A DNA stretch of 49,650 nt. It comes from Firmicutes bacterium UBA1191. GTDB lineage: Bacteria; Bacillota; Clostridia; Peptostreptococcales; Anaerovoracaceae. The DNA is taken from the NCBI GenBank assembly GCA_002310095.1, contig DBYH01000020.1, forward strand, positions 1-49,650, given 5' to 3'. This document shows, piece by piece, positions 33,850-41,981 of the stretch; the stretch's first letter is position 1, and the number at the start of each line of letters is the position of its first letter. The notes beneath the pieces are model-generated. The model saw nothing but the letters and a program-made list of their open reading frames with translations, was not told the DNA's origin and did not search any database. The translations under genes were made by a program, and so were the position numbers.

Positions 33850-34527
33850 TCAATACCTGAATCTGTAGCCAACGCCACGCACAGTTTCTATATATTTCCC
33901 ATAAGGTTCCAGTTTCGTTCGAAGTGTTCCGATGTGAACGTCAACGGTTCTCGTTTCACCTGTATAATCGATCCTCCACACATCGGAAAGCAGTTTTTCT
34001 CTTGTAAAAACATACTCCGGATGCTGCATCAGCAGCTGCAGGATCTCAAATTCCTTCAAGGTCAAAGCGACATTTTCCCCATCTACGGTTACCGTTCGCG
34101 TTCCGCTATTGAGATTGATTCCTCCGATTTCTATTATGTCATCATTATCTGTATTCATTCCGAATCTTCTTAAGACAGCATTGACTCTGGCTATCATTTC
34201 CATCATTCCGAATGGCTTTGTCAGGTAATCATCCGCCCCGGTATCGAGTCCGATCACTTTGTCAAATTCGGTTCCTTTCGCCGTTGCCATGATGATTGGA
34301 ATATTGCTGGTCAACGGGTTTGCCTTGAGCCTTTTGAGAATCTCCAGTCCATCCTCGCCGGGCAGCATAATATCAAGCATGATCAGATTTGGCATATTGT
34401 TTTCAGATGTGAGTGCATCAAAGAGCTCACTGCCGTCATTAAATCCCTGCGCTTTGTGCCCCGAAGTTTCCAGCGCATATATCATCAGATCCCTGATCGA
34501 AACATCGTCTTCTACACAGAAAATCAT
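33850..34527 (-). CDS. phoB: PhoB/OmpR-family response regulator
   Basis: 225 aa. The receiver domain (1-120) has the acidic pair ED7D8, phospho-acceptor Asp52 (IMLDIMLPGEDG), the switch Thr/Ala in IIMATAKG and Lys in DDYLTKPFG. The C-terminal winged helix (about 130-225) ends in the usual TVDVHIGTLRTKLEPYGKYIETVRGVGYRFRY. AGGAGAG lies 6 nt before ATG. It heads the phoB-phoR-Na/Pi operon, and a PHO-box-like repeat stands upstream, so it is probably autoregulated under phosphate limitation. Confidence 0.92.
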   Translation of the reverse strand: MIFCVEDDVSIRDLMIYALETSGHKAQGFNDGSELFDALTSENNMPNLIMLDIMLPGEDGLEILKRLKANPLTSNIPIIMATAKGTEFDKVIGLDTGADDYLTKPFGMMEMIARVNAVLRRFGMNTDNDDIIEIGGINLNSGTRTVTVDGENVALTLKEFEILQLLMQHPEYVFTREKLLSDVWRIDYTGETRTVDVHIGTLRTKLEPYGKYIETVRGVGYRFRY

Positions 34528-34566
34528 TGTACTCTCCTGTCAGTTCATTCCTTCTTTTTCATTTTT

Positions 34567-34620
34567 ATAATACTATCAAAAGTTAAAAAACATAACAGTT
34601 ATTTGTAAAATCTATGTAAA
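34567..34620 (-). promoter_or_regulatory. Pho box and promoter of the phosphate operon
   Basis: On the minus strand TTTACA (34615-34620) and TTTACA (34604-34609) are spaced 11 bp apart (TTTACA-N5-TTTACA), matching the TTNACA-N4/5-TTNACA tandem repeat described for Bacillus PhoP. A -10 box TATTAT (34567-34572) follows, with only a weak -35 (TTATGT, 18 bp), as expected for an activated promoter. Confidence 0.65.
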
Positions 34621-34640
34621 GTGCTGATCGGAATTCATGT

Positions 34641-34874
34641 TCATTCAGTATCATGTCTGCAAAGGAATAAGATGCTGCATATGACTCCCAGAAAGGCGGG
34701 ATATCCAATAAAGGCAATTATATAATAAGCATTTAAGGCTATCTTGATACCTGTCAGCGACCATATGATTGCACCAAGTAAACCCCAAACAACAGTGATA
34801 AAAAAGACAAACACACGCTGTTTTGTTTTTGTCTTCCACTTTTGTTTTCTGATTATTGTCCATATTATCTTCAT
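34641..34874 (-). CDS. Small membrane protein of unknown function
   Basis: 77 aa: a basic N-terminus (MKIIWTIIRKQKWKTKTKQ), then two hydrophobic helices (VFVFFITVVWGLLGAIIWSLTG and YYIIAFIGYPAFLGVICSILFLC) and a charged end. No ribosome binding site stands out. The frame is coding-like because it gives two clean helices where the alternative frame does not. It lies alone in an AT-rich part of the tRNA-bounded island. Confidence 0.5.
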   Translation of the reverse strand: MKIIWTIIRKQKWKTKTKQRVFVFFITVVWGLLGAIIWSLTGIKIALNAYYIIAFIGYPAFLGVICSILFLCRHDTE

Positions 34875-34992
34875 CTTTGAACCACTTATATTTTTTAAAT
34901 AGTATGTTGATTTGTGATTTGTTCCTTGTGGTTTTATCGTATCAACCTAATGTAAAACACAAACCTTGACCAATGTAAAAAAATCGTAAAAG

Positions 34993-35021
34993 AAAAACCC
35001 CGGAATTTCTTCCGAGGTTTC
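34993..35021 (-). terminator. Terminator after tRNA-Lys
   Basis: Minus strand AAACCTCGGAA-GAAA-TTCCGGGGTTTTTC, stem of 11 bp with one G-T pair, 7 bp after the tRNA CCA end. Confidence 0.85.
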
Positions 35022-35027
35022 AGTAGT

Positions 35028-35103
35028 TGGTACACCATCAGGGGTTCGAACCCTGGACACCCTGATTAAGAGTCAGGTGCTCTGCCAGCTGAGCTAATGG
35101 TGC
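35028..35103 (-). tRNA. tRNA-Lys (anticodon CTT)
   Basis: A 76-nt cloverleaf on the minus strand: acceptor GCACCAT/ATGGTGT, D stem GCTC/GAGC, anticodon stem CCTGA/TCAGG with loop CTCTTAA (anticodon CTT, reads AAG), T stem CAGGG/CCCTG with TTCGAAC, and encoded CCA. The first acceptor pair is a G-T wobble. It has its own promoter and terminator. Its 3' end is duplicated at 31186-31206. Confidence 0.97.
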
Positions 35104-35138
35104 TTATTATGCTGTTTCCGCGCTTTCGCGCAATAGTT

Positions 35139-35167
35139 AGTATAACTGTCCGCCCCTTCCGTGTCAA
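35139..35167 (-). promoter_or_regulatory. Promoter of tRNA-Lys
   Basis: Minus strand TTGACA (35162-35167), 17 bp, TATACT (35139-35144). Transcription would start near 35132, about 30 nt before the tRNA, with a small GCGCGAAAGCGC hairpin between. Confidence 0.85.
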
Positions 35168-35185
35168 GGATTTTGCGGAAATAAT

Positions 35186-35725
35186 CTAGTCGCCGGACGT
35201 GCACTTTTCCTTCATGAAACTGAAGAGGTCGGAGCCGCCGGCGATGTCATAATTGTCACCGCCGTAGCTTAGAAGGCCGGTGCCCTCGAAGCTGTATCCG
35301 TAGCTGTTTCCGTCCTCAAAGGTGAAGGACACATAGTGGTAGCAGTCGGTGATGGATGTTTCACTCTTTTCGCCGACCGTGATGTTCTTCAGCGTTTTGT
35401 AGATGGTGCGGATCTCATCCTGGTCCGTGGTCTCGTAAGGCGCGTTGGCACCGCCTTCGTCGTAGAGAACTTCGGCGCTCGTGATGGTGCCTTTGTCAAA
35501 GGCAGTCATGAGCTCTTTGGCGCCGTCGGATTTATCAAAAACAAGGATCGGGCTGTTCCCGTCGAGCACATCGCCTATCTTCGGAGTGCCGTCGTCATCC
35601 AGATCCCCGCCCTTGCCGCTGTCGCCGAAGAATCCGTTCGGAACTCCGACCGCAAGGAAAAGAATCAGACACACGACCATGCATCCTACGAGCGCGATCC
35701 CTGTTTTTGAAAATTTCCTTTTCAT
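35186..35725 (-). CDS. Membrane-anchored protein of unknown function
   Basis: 179 aa. An N-terminal helix (GIALVGCMVVCLILFLAVGVPNGFF) serves as uncleaved anchor or signal. After a Gly/Asp-rich linker, an extracytoplasmic domain follows (SPILVFDKSDGAKELMTAFDKGTITSAEVLYDEGG, then ITDCYHYVSFTFEDGNSYGYSFEGTGLLSYGGDNYDI). I do not recognise the family. The ATG follows the Mrp stop directly (TAAATG) with GGAGAA as ribosome binding site, so it is coupled to mrp. Confidence 0.75.
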   Translation of the reverse strand: MKRKFSKTGIALVGCMVVCLILFLAVGVPNGFFGDSGKGGDLDDDGTPKIGDVLDGNSPILVFDKSDGAKELMTAFDKGTITSAEVLYDEGGANAPYETTDQDEIRTIYKTLKNITVGEKSETSITDCYHYVSFTFEDGNSYGYSFEGTGLLSYGGDNYDIAGGSDLFSFMKEKCTSGD

Positions 35726-36604
35726 TTATTTCTCCAGTTTCGCAGCCGCTTCATCCAGCCAGTCGCCGTCAAAGGCCTCAATCATGCCGCGGTCGCAAAG
35801 AGCCGCCAGCTTAGGGTCGATCGGCAGCTTGGCCAGAACGTCCAAACCGAACTGGGCCGCAACATCTTCGACCTTGCTTGGTCCGAATATCGCATGCTCA
35901 GTGCCGCATTCCGGGCACTTGAAGTACGAGTAGTTCTCGACGATTCCCAGAACCGGAACGTCCATCATCTCGGCCATCTTTATCGCCTTCGATACTACCA
36001 TGGAAACAAGGTCCTGAGGTGAAGTTACGATGATGATTCCGTCAACAGGTATTGACTGGAACACAGTAAGAGGAACGTCGCCCGTGCCCGGAGGCATGTC
36101 GACGAAGAGATACTCGATGTCGCCCCATACAACGTCGGTCCAGAACTGCTTGACCAGGCCCGCGATGATCGGTCCGCGCCAGAGCACCGGATCGGTATCG
36201 TTCTCCAGCAGATTGTTGATGGATATGGTCTCGATTCCCGTTGAAGTCAGAAGCGGGAAGATACCGTCTTCGGTTCCCTCTGCCTTTGCAATAACTCCAA
36301 ATGCCTTCGGAATCGATGGGCCGGTAACGTCAGCGTCCATGATGCCGACGCTGTGGCCGCGCCTGTTCATATTGACCGCCATCATGGAAGTTACCAGGGT
36401 CTTGCCGACGCCGCCTTTGCCGCTGACTACAGCTATTACCTTGCCGACCTTGCTGAGCTTGTTGATCTCCTCAAGCAGTGATTTCGGGTCGAAGCTTCCG
36501 CAGGATCCGCCGCTCGGGCAGCTTCCGCAGTCGTGTGTGCAGTTTTCCGGAGTCGGATCGCCGCCGCCTTCATCGGGGCTGAATTTCATAAGATTTTCAA
36601 ACAT
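35726..36604 (-). CDS. mrp: Mrp/NBP35-type iron-sulfur carrier P-loop ATPase
   Basis: 292 aa. Holds and transfers Fe-S clusters in the cytoplasm. The N-terminus has a Cys cluster (CTHDCGSCPSGGSC, residues about 22-35) as in NBP35-like proteins. The deviant Walker A KGGVGKT is at about 63-69, followed by MDADVTGPSIPKAFG and DMPPGTGDVPLTVFQ. Near the C-terminus CPECG (about 231-235) provides the CxxC for the bridging cluster. GAGG is 7 nt before ATG. It is followed directly by the anchored protein above and preceded by the DUF169 gene. Confidence 0.93.
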   Translation of the reverse strand: MFENLMKFSPDEGGGDPTPENCTHDCGSCPSGGSCGSFDPKSLLEEINKLSKVGKVIAVVSGKGGVGKTLVTSMMAVNMNRRGHSVGIMDADVTGPSIPKAFGVIAKAEGTEDGIFPLLTSTGIETISINNLLENDTDPVLWRGPIIAGLVKQFWTDVVWGDIEYLFVDMPPGTGDVPLTVFQSIPVDGIIIVTSPQDLVSMVVSKAIKMAEMMDVPVLGIVENYSYFKCPECGTEHAIFGPSKVEDVAAQFGLDVLAKLPIDPKLAALCDRGMIEAFDGDWLDEAAAKLEK

Positions 36605-36632
36605 GTTTTCACCTCATCTATTGCAAATTATT

Positions 36633-37421
36633 TTATTCTATCGTTCCAAGGGCCGAGAAACGGGCGTCCTGCAGATGCTCCTCCTTGCGAAGCCTGTTCC
36701 TTACCGGCTTCCAGACCGGCGCGTGGAAGAAGCATTCTTCCGTGACGCTCATCATGTACTCGAAGTCCTCGCTCGGGATAGCGATGGCGATCTCGTCCTC
36801 AGGCCTGAACTTTCTCTGTGCGATGTCGCTGCCCGTGATGACCGCCCGGGGTTTTTCATTTCTCTTCTCCGCCAGCGGAATGCGCACCAGTGACGCGCAG
36901 CCCGCAGCGGTCGTCGCAATGACTCTGTCGAACTCCGGCTTGTCGTAGCCGTGCAGGACTATGACAGCCGACAGCTGATCCGGGTTGCAAAAGCAGACTA
37001 CCACGTCGCATTTCAATCCTTCTCTGTATGGCTCGAATTTCAGGCCGTCGTATTTATTGCCTTCGGCGTCTTCCATTACGTTCTTCGGCAGACCGTTATA
37101 AAGGCCGTAGGCCGTGTCCTCGTCGCACTTGAATCTCTCGCCGTCAGGCGTCCACTGGGCCTTCGATCCGACGGTCAGGAACTTGCCGAAGCCGCCCGGA
37201 ATGTCCGGAATCTTATCCTTGAGACCGCTGTTGTTCTCGAAGCCTTTGCAGCCGCAGTAGCCCAGACCGGTGACCAGGGTCTCGCCGCCCAGGATCCTGT
37301 CGAACATCCTGAATATGCAGCCCAGGGTGTGTTTCGGCTCTTCATCCGCCAGATGTACGCGGGTGATCGCCATGACCTTACCCTGCAGTTTCACTTCTTT
37401 TTCGAATTCCGCAAAACTCAT
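36633..37421 (-). CDS. DUF169 family protein
   Basis: 262 aa with the family pattern GCIFRMFDRILGGETLVTGLGYCGCKGFENNSGL (about 34-68) and ATTAAGCASLVRIPLAEKRNEKPRAVITGSDIAQRKFRPEDEIAIAIP (about 160-210). Several conserved Cys (GYCGCKG, VVCFCNPDQ, AAGCAS) could hold a metal or cluster. The function of DUF169 is not established; neighbours with redox or Fe-S roles (here mrp) are common. AGGAGG is 5 nt before ATG. Confidence 0.85.
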   Translation of the reverse strand: MSFAEFEKEVKLQGKVMAITRVHLADEEPKHTLGCIFRMFDRILGGETLVTGLGYCGCKGFENNSGLKDKIPDIPGGFGKFLTVGSKAQWTPDGERFKCDEDTAYGLYNGLPKNVMEDAEGNKYDGLKFEPYREGLKCDVVVCFCNPDQLSAVIVLHGYDKPEFDRVIATTAAGCASLVRIPLAEKRNEKPRAVITGSDIAQRKFRPEDEIAIAIPSEDFEYMMSVTEECFFHAPVWKPVRNRLRKEEHLQDARFSALGTIE

Positions 37422-37466
37422 TTCATCCTCCTGTCTGCCTTTGGGTCAGACTGCCTTTGCCTGAGA

Positions 37467-38321
37467 CTATCTCTCCCTGAAGACGAGTTTGAAAATCGGA
37501 CACGCGACGATCATGGCTCCGCCGATGACCGCGCCGGCCTTCATCGCCCGCGTCGCTCCGTAGGATACCATTATGAAAAGCATCTGTCTGGACAGAACGA
37601 TGTTCGTGCCCGTGGAGCTCAGCGTCTGGTCGATCATCATCGATAGCATGTAGAAGAACGCCGCGACGACCAGAACCATGATTCCACTTAACAGTATTCC
37701 GAATTTACTTCTCCAGTAAATCGCAAAGAGCAGTATGCACGCGAGGATGGCGATGCCCGCCGCGCCATATCTGATCTCATCGGATGTGCCCATCCTGGCT
37801 GTCTCGATCTGCTTCGCCAGATTCTCGTCAACGAAATCCGTCAGACTCATCTGTCCAAGAACGTAGTTGACGCCCTTTGTCAGGTTAGGCATGGACGTGT
37901 TGAGAGCTTCGTCGAACATGGCGCGCTCGCCTTTGTCCATGGAAATAGTCCCCTTCTCCAGGCATTCATCCATGCCCCTGCTGAAGGCCGCGTTAAGATC
38001 GTCCGAACCGATTTCCTCCATGTCCTCGCCGTAAATCTGGCTCTGGAGGCTCCGGGCCGTGTACGCGGTGAAGAATTCCGTCATGGCGTCGGACTTAAGA
38101 ATCGCCTGCATCTCCTCGCCGTACTCGCCGCCCAGGTTGATCGTGTTGTGCTGTATTATGTTGTCGGTCAGTTTCCCGACCGCGTCCGTTTCCGTGATGG
38201 CCTGCTTAACTCCGTCCTCAGATATTGCCTCGCCGACACCATAGGAACCCAATGCCAGGGCGGTGCTGGCAATCAATATGAGAGCCAAAGCAAAAGCCAC
38301 CAGTCCTCTTATAAATCTCAT
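37467..38321 (-). CDS. Membrane protein of unknown function
   Basis: 284 aa. A signal-anchor helix (GLVAFALALILIASTALALGSYGVG) is followed by an extracytoplasmic helical part of about 150 residues. Three further helices lie at the C-terminus (YGAAGIAILACILLFAIYW, LLSGIMVLVVAAFFYMLSMMI, AGAVIGGAMIVACPIFKLVF). No family recognised. It follows the PBP1A gene by 12 bp, with a weak ribosome binding site, so an envelope role is likely. Confidence 0.75.
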   Translation of the reverse strand: MRFIRGLVAFALALILIASTALALGSYGVGEAISEDGVKQAITETDAVGKLTDNIIQHNTINLGGEYGEEMQAILKSDAMTEFFTAYTARSLQSQIYGEDMEEIGSDDLNAAFSRGMDECLEKGTISMDKGERAMFDEALNTSMPNLTKGVNYVLGQMSLTDFVDENLAKQIETARMGTSDEIRYGAAGIAILACILLFAIYWRSKFGILLSGIMVLVVAAFFYMLSMMIDQTLSSTGTNIVLSRQMLFIMVSYGATRAMKAGAVIGGAMIVACPIFKLVFRER

Positions 38322-38333
38322 ACTCTAACTATA

Positions 38334-40982
38334 TCATAAATCGTCCGTCGATTCAGAAGTGTTGTCGGATTCGTCATCATCTTCATCATTTGAAGATGAG
38401 CTCTGATCCTCCCCGTCTTTTGTCTTGGTTTTCTTAGGGTCCTCCTTTGGCTGCGTGCCCTCAGCGTAATACTCGCCGTTCACCTTGACGACTGATTGAG
38501 GCCTTTCGGAAAACTTTTCAGATGGAAGCCCGTCGCATACACTGGTCATTATGTTCGACCAGAACGCAGCCGCGGCTGACGAATAGTGGGACAGAGCAAT
38601 GTTCACGTCGCTCCCCATCCAGAGCGCCATGCTGTACCGTGGCGTAAATCCGGAGAACCATACGTCGAACTGTGAGGATGTGGTTCCCGTCTTTCCCGCG
38701 ACGTCCTGCCCCTCGACCTTTGCATTTTGACCTGTACCTTTCTGGACTGCGGACTTAAGTATGTTCGTCATTATCCAGGCTACCGAGTCGTCATATACTC
38801 TCTCCTGCTCGATCTCATTTTCAACCAGAACCTCTCCGTTGCTGTCCAGAATGTTCTCATAAAATCGAGGCTTTGTGTAGATCCCTCCATTGGCAAAGGT
38901 TTCATAGGCGGCGGTCATTTCAAGAGGACTTATGCCTCTGGTCATTCCGCCAAGAGCGAGAGCGTCGTGCATATCCGAGGTGTCGCCTTCCTCGACAACA
39001 CTTGTGATGCCGTTCTTCTTAAGCATCTCTATTGAATATTCCGCGCCGATCTGACGGAATACTTTAACTGCGACTACATTTACTGACTGCTGAACGGCTT
39101 CCCGCAGCGTCATAGGTCCCTGGAATCCGCCGTAGGAATTTCTCGGCCAGATCTTGCCGTTGAGTTTAAGCGCTTCGTCGTTGATTATGCTGCCTGCGGT
39201 TATATAATCTCCCCATTTGTCGCCCTTCGATTTGCTGATCTTTGGCTTTTCGCCTTCTCTCGCCGCCTCCGCGCTCTGCTGGAGGGCCGGCGCGTATACT
39301 GCAATAGGCTTAATGGAGGATCCCGGCTGTCTTGGGCTGATCGCTCTGTTGTACAGCCTCTTGCCCTTTGCTCCTCTGCCTCCTGTCATCGCGATAACGC
39401 GTCCCGTATTGTTGTCTATTATGACCGCGGCGGCCTGAGGCTGGCGCATCTTCTGTCCCGCCTTGTAATCTTCAGGATCAACCTTGAGACTGTCGCCGTC
39501 CTTTTCGAAGAAATCCGGAAAATCCTTTGTGAACTCAGCAGAAATAACGCAGTTTCCATCGTCGTCAAGACTCGTGTAACCTGCCGGAATGAGAAGCCCT
39601 CCTCCTTCGAGGAAGAAAAGTCCGTCGTCATTCTGCTTGTACACTCCTTTGAAATCAATGGTTACGTATTCGGATTCTCCCACCTGGGTTTTATAGAAAT
39701 CCAGTTTCCTGCCTTTGTACAGCCTGATCTCTCCGCTCTCTTCTGTTGAATACTCACCGTCGCTCAGCACGAACCGTTTTTTCCCGTCGAAAAAGCTGCT
39801 GTACGGGCGCATCAGAACGTCTCCCGAAGATGAAATGATGTTGCCGCTGGAATCTTTGTTGATATAGCTGATTGTGGTGTAATTGGAGTTCTTGTTTATC
39901 TCTTTATCAAGTATGTCCTGAACCCTTGTGTCGAGACATGTGTAGATTTTGTATCCTTTTGTGTAGACCATTGTGCGGGCTTCGTCTTCTGAAATACCGA
40001 ATTTCTCGGCTACATCACCAACCGCTTCGTCTATGGCACAGTCAATGTAATACGTGTAACCCGCCGGCTGCTCCTTTGTGTCTATATTGATGCGGTCTTC
40101 CAATGACTCCGCAAGAGCCGCCTTCTTCTGGGCCGCGGTTATGTGTCCCGCTTCCTCCATGTTGGACAGTATGATTTTCCTTCTCTCTTCTGTCGCCCCG
40201 CCATTGTAAAGATAAACAAGACCGTCGCCTTTATCTATTACCGGAAGATCTGTTTCTGAAGCCGTGTAGCTTGCCTTTACAAGAGCGTAAGTGTCCGGGG
40301 ACTGCGGAAGAGCCGCCAGAGCGACGCACTCTGTAAGATCCAGATCCCTCGGGTCTTTACCGAAGTATGTCTCAGCTGCGGCGTCTATCCCGTAGGCGTT
40401 GAACCCGAAGTATACTGCGTTAAGATATGTTTCAAGTATCTGCTTCTTTGTCAGTTTCTCTTCGATTATCTTCGTGTAGTAGGCCTCCAGAATTTTTCTC
40501 TCCATCGTCCTCTCTGACATTGTCTCTGACAGATATATGTTTCTGGCAAGCTGCTGGGTTATTGTCGACGTTCCGGAAATCTGGCCGCCTCCAAAGATTT
40601 TCTCCTTTACGGCGCCGATCATTCTGACGTAGTTGAAGCCTTCGTGCTCCCAGAATGTCTTGTCCTCTGTGTCAACAATCGCGTTTATAAAATCCGTCGG
40701 AATTTCATTGTATTCGATAATCGTTCTGTTCCCGCCGGTAAAATACAGCGTGTCAAGTTCCTTCCCCTCGCTGTCGTAAACCGATGTCTTCTGATAAATG
40801 AGCGAGTAGATATCTTCAGGGTGAATATCTTTAATCGCTGATTCTTCTATTACGTTTTTAGCATACAGAACAAAGGCTCCGACAGCGCTCGCAGCCATAA
40901 GTATCAGAATTAATAAGATGAGAAGAATCAACCCTATCTTGCCCTTTTTCTTTCGTTTCTCTTTTCCCTTTTTGCGTCCCAT
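38334..40982 (-). CDS. pbpA: Class A penicillin-binding protein (transglycosylase/transpeptidase)
   Basis: 882 aa from the ATG at 40982, chosen for AAGGAGG just upstream. The Lys-rich cytoplasmic tail and one helix (IGLILLILLILILMAASAVGAFVLYA) lead to the GT51 glycosyltransferase with EDKTFWEHEGFN (Glu near 104), GASTITQQLA-type GTSTITQQLARNIYLS and RKILEAYYTKIIEEKLTKKQILETYLN. The transpeptidase has PGSSIKP (active Ser near 554), SVN and KTGTT near 762. The last 60 residues are an acidic Ser/Lys/Asp-rich tail. It polymerises and crosslinks peptidoglycan on the outer face of the membrane. It is the first gene of a four- or five-gene run down to 35186. The symbol is indicative only. Confidence 0.93.
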   Translation of the reverse strand: MGRKKGKEKRKKKGKIGLILLILLILILMAASAVGAFVLYAKNVIEESAIKDIHPEDIYSLIYQKTSVYDSEGKELDTLYFTGGNRTIIEYNEIPTDFINAIVDTEDKTFWEHEGFNYVRMIGAVKEKIFGGGQISGTSTITQQLARNIYLSETMSERTMERKILEAYYTKIIEEKLTKKQILETYLNAVYFGFNAYGIDAAAETYFGKDPRDLDLTECVALAALPQSPDTYALVKASYTASETDLPVIDKGDGLVYLYNGGATEERRKIILSNMEEAGHITAAQKKAALAESLEDRINIDTKEQPAGYTYYIDCAIDEAVGDVAEKFGISEDEARTMVYTKGYKIYTCLDTRVQDILDKEINKNSNYTTISYINKDSSGNIISSSGDVLMRPYSSFFDGKKRFVLSDGEYSTEESGEIRLYKGRKLDFYKTQVGESEYVTIDFKGVYKQNDDGLFFLEGGGLLIPAGYTSLDDDGNCVISAEFTKDFPDFFEKDGDSLKVDPEDYKAGQKMRQPQAAAVIIDNNTGRVIAMTGGRGAKGKRLYNRAISPRQPGSSIKPIAVYAPALQQSAEAAREGEKPKISKSKGDKWGDYITAGSIINDEALKLNGKIWPRNSYGGFQGPMTLREAVQQSVNVVAVKVFRQIGAEYSIEMLKKNGITSVVEEGDTSDMHDALALGGMTRGISPLEMTAAYETFANGGIYTKPRFYENILDSNGEVLVENEIEQERVYDDSVAWIMTNILKSAVQKGTGQNAKVEGQDVAGKTGTTSSQFDVWFSGFTPRYSMALWMGSDVNIALSHYSSAAAAFWSNIMTSVCDGLPSEKFSERPQSVVKVNGEYYAEGTQPKEDPKKTKTKDGEDQSSSSNDEDDDESDNTSESTDDL

Positions 40983-41008
40983 TCTGCCTCCTTGCAAACC
41001 TCCCCTAT

Positions 41009-41037
41009 ATAATAGTATTATCTCCTCTGCTTGTGAA
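41009..41037 (-). promoter_or_regulatory. Sigma-A promoter of the PBP1A gene
   Basis: Minus strand TTCACA (41032-41037), 17 bp, TATTAT (41009-41014), each one base from consensus. Two ribosome-binding-like sequences (GGGGAGG and AAGGAGG) follow before the ATG. Confidence 0.65.
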
Positions 41038-41085
41038 GATTTGTTGAAGATTATTTCACATTTTCAGGCATGTTTTTTTGCAAAC

Positions 41086-41113
41086 AAAAAGGATCCGATT
41101 CCGGATCCTTTTG
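41086..41113 (-). terminator. Terminator of the rplM-rpsI operon
   Basis: Minus strand CAAAAGGATCCG-GAAT-CGGATCCTTTTTG with a T-run, 18 bp beyond the rpsI stop. Confidence 0.9.
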
Positions 41114-41130
41114 TCTTTGCATTAATTTTC

Positions 41131-41526
41131 TTAACGCTTGGAGAACTGGCTTGCTCTACGAGCCTTCTTGAGTCCGTACTTCTTTCTTTCTTTCATACGG
41201 GAATCTCTTGTAAGGAAGCCCGCTTCCTTGAGAGCCGGTCTGTAAGCATCTCTGTCAGCCTCACAAAGAGCTCTTGAGATGCCGTGTCTCAGCGCGCCCG
41301 CCTGTCCGGTGTAGCCGCCGCCCTCAACTGTGGCGATGACGTCGAACTTGCCTTCGCAGCCTGCTACTTCGAACGGTCTCTTTACCTCTCTCTTGACGAT
41401 GTCCAGTGCGAGGTATTCGTCGAGAGGCTTCTTGTTTACGGTGATGTTTCCGGTGCCAGGGACGAGTCTTACTCTGGCTACTGATGATTTTCTTCTACCA
41501 GTTCCGTAGTACTGTGTCTTTGCCAT
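41131..41526 (-). CDS. rpsI: 30S ribosomal protein S9 (uS9)
   Basis: 131 aa with the typical start YYGTGRRKSSVARVRLVPGTGNITVN, the core GGGYTGQAGALRHGISRAL, and the basic C-terminal tail ending GLKKARRASQFSKR that reaches the P site. GGAGG is 8 nt before ATG. It is the second gene after rplM (17 bp gap), the usual order. Confidence 0.98.
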   Translation of the reverse strand: MAKTQYYGTGRRKSSVARVRLVPGTGNITVNKKPLDEYLALDIVKREVKRPFEVAGCEGKFDVIATVEGGGYTGQAGALRHGISRALCEADRDAYRPALKEAGFLTRDSRMKERKKYGLKKARRASQFSKR

Positions 41527-41543
41527 TTTCAGATCCTCCCTTC

Positions 41544-41981
41544 TTACTTGATATCCAGAACTTCCGGCTTCTGAGCTGCGTGGTTGTGCTCAGGGCCTGC
41601 GTAAACCTTTAACTTCTTGTACATCTGTCTGCCGAGCTTGCCGTTTGGCATCATGCCTTTGACAGCGTGTCTTACGGCCTCGGTAGGATGCTTAGCCATC
41701 ATGTCCTCGAAGTTCGTCTCCTTGAGTCCGCCCGGATAACCGGAGTGTCTCTTGTAGATCTTCTCCTGTCTCTTCTTGCCTGTTACTGCTACCTTCTCGG
41801 CGTTGACTACGATCACGTAGTCTCCGCAGTCGACATGAGGAGTGTAGGTCGGCTTGTTCTTTCCTCTGAGAATCGCGGCGATCTGTGACGCCATTCTTCC
41901 CAGGTTCTTGCCGTCAGCGTCGATTACGTACCACTTACGTTCAACCTCCGCCGGCTTCGCGATGAATGATTTTGTTGACAT
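41544..41981 (-). CDS. rplM: 50S ribosomal protein L13 (uL13)
   Basis: 145 aa from the ATG at 41981 (MSTKSFIAKPAEVERKWYVIDADGKNLGRMAS), preceded by AAAGGAAG. The open frame extends another 24 codons upstream, but those match no family member and coincide with the structured leader. Conserved GDYVIVVNAEKVAVTGKK, RHSGYPGGLKE and HPTEAVRHAVKGMMPNGKLGRQM are present. Confidence 0.98.
   Translation of the reverse strand: MSTKSFIAKPAEVERKWYVIDADGKNLGRMASQIAAILRGKNKPTYTPHVDCGDYVIVVNAEKVAVTGKKRQEKIYKRHSGYPGGLKETNFEDMMAKHPTEAVRHAVKGMMPNGKLGRQMYKKLKVYAGPEHNHAAQKPEVLDIK

Larger units (their letters stand above)
31186..35047. mobile_element. tRNA-Lys-bounded genomic island carrying a phosphate-response module
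   Basis: The segment between tRNA-Lys (35028-35103, minus) and the copy of its 3' end (31186-31206) holds a small membrane protein, PhoB, a truncated PhoR and a Na/Pi-PhoU protein, all on the minus strand. By eye it is more AT-rich than its flanks. The geometry is that of an integrative element: the tRNA is kept intact at one end and a 3' fragment lies at the other. No integrase or transfer gene remains inside, so it is either a decayed element or one moved in trans. Island status is inference. Confidence 0.55.

Noticed and set aside
36030..36893. Plus-strand frame opposite mrp and the DUF169 gene (287 codons)
   Set aside because: Both minus-strand genes are well supported and the frame spans their boundary without any domain of its own.
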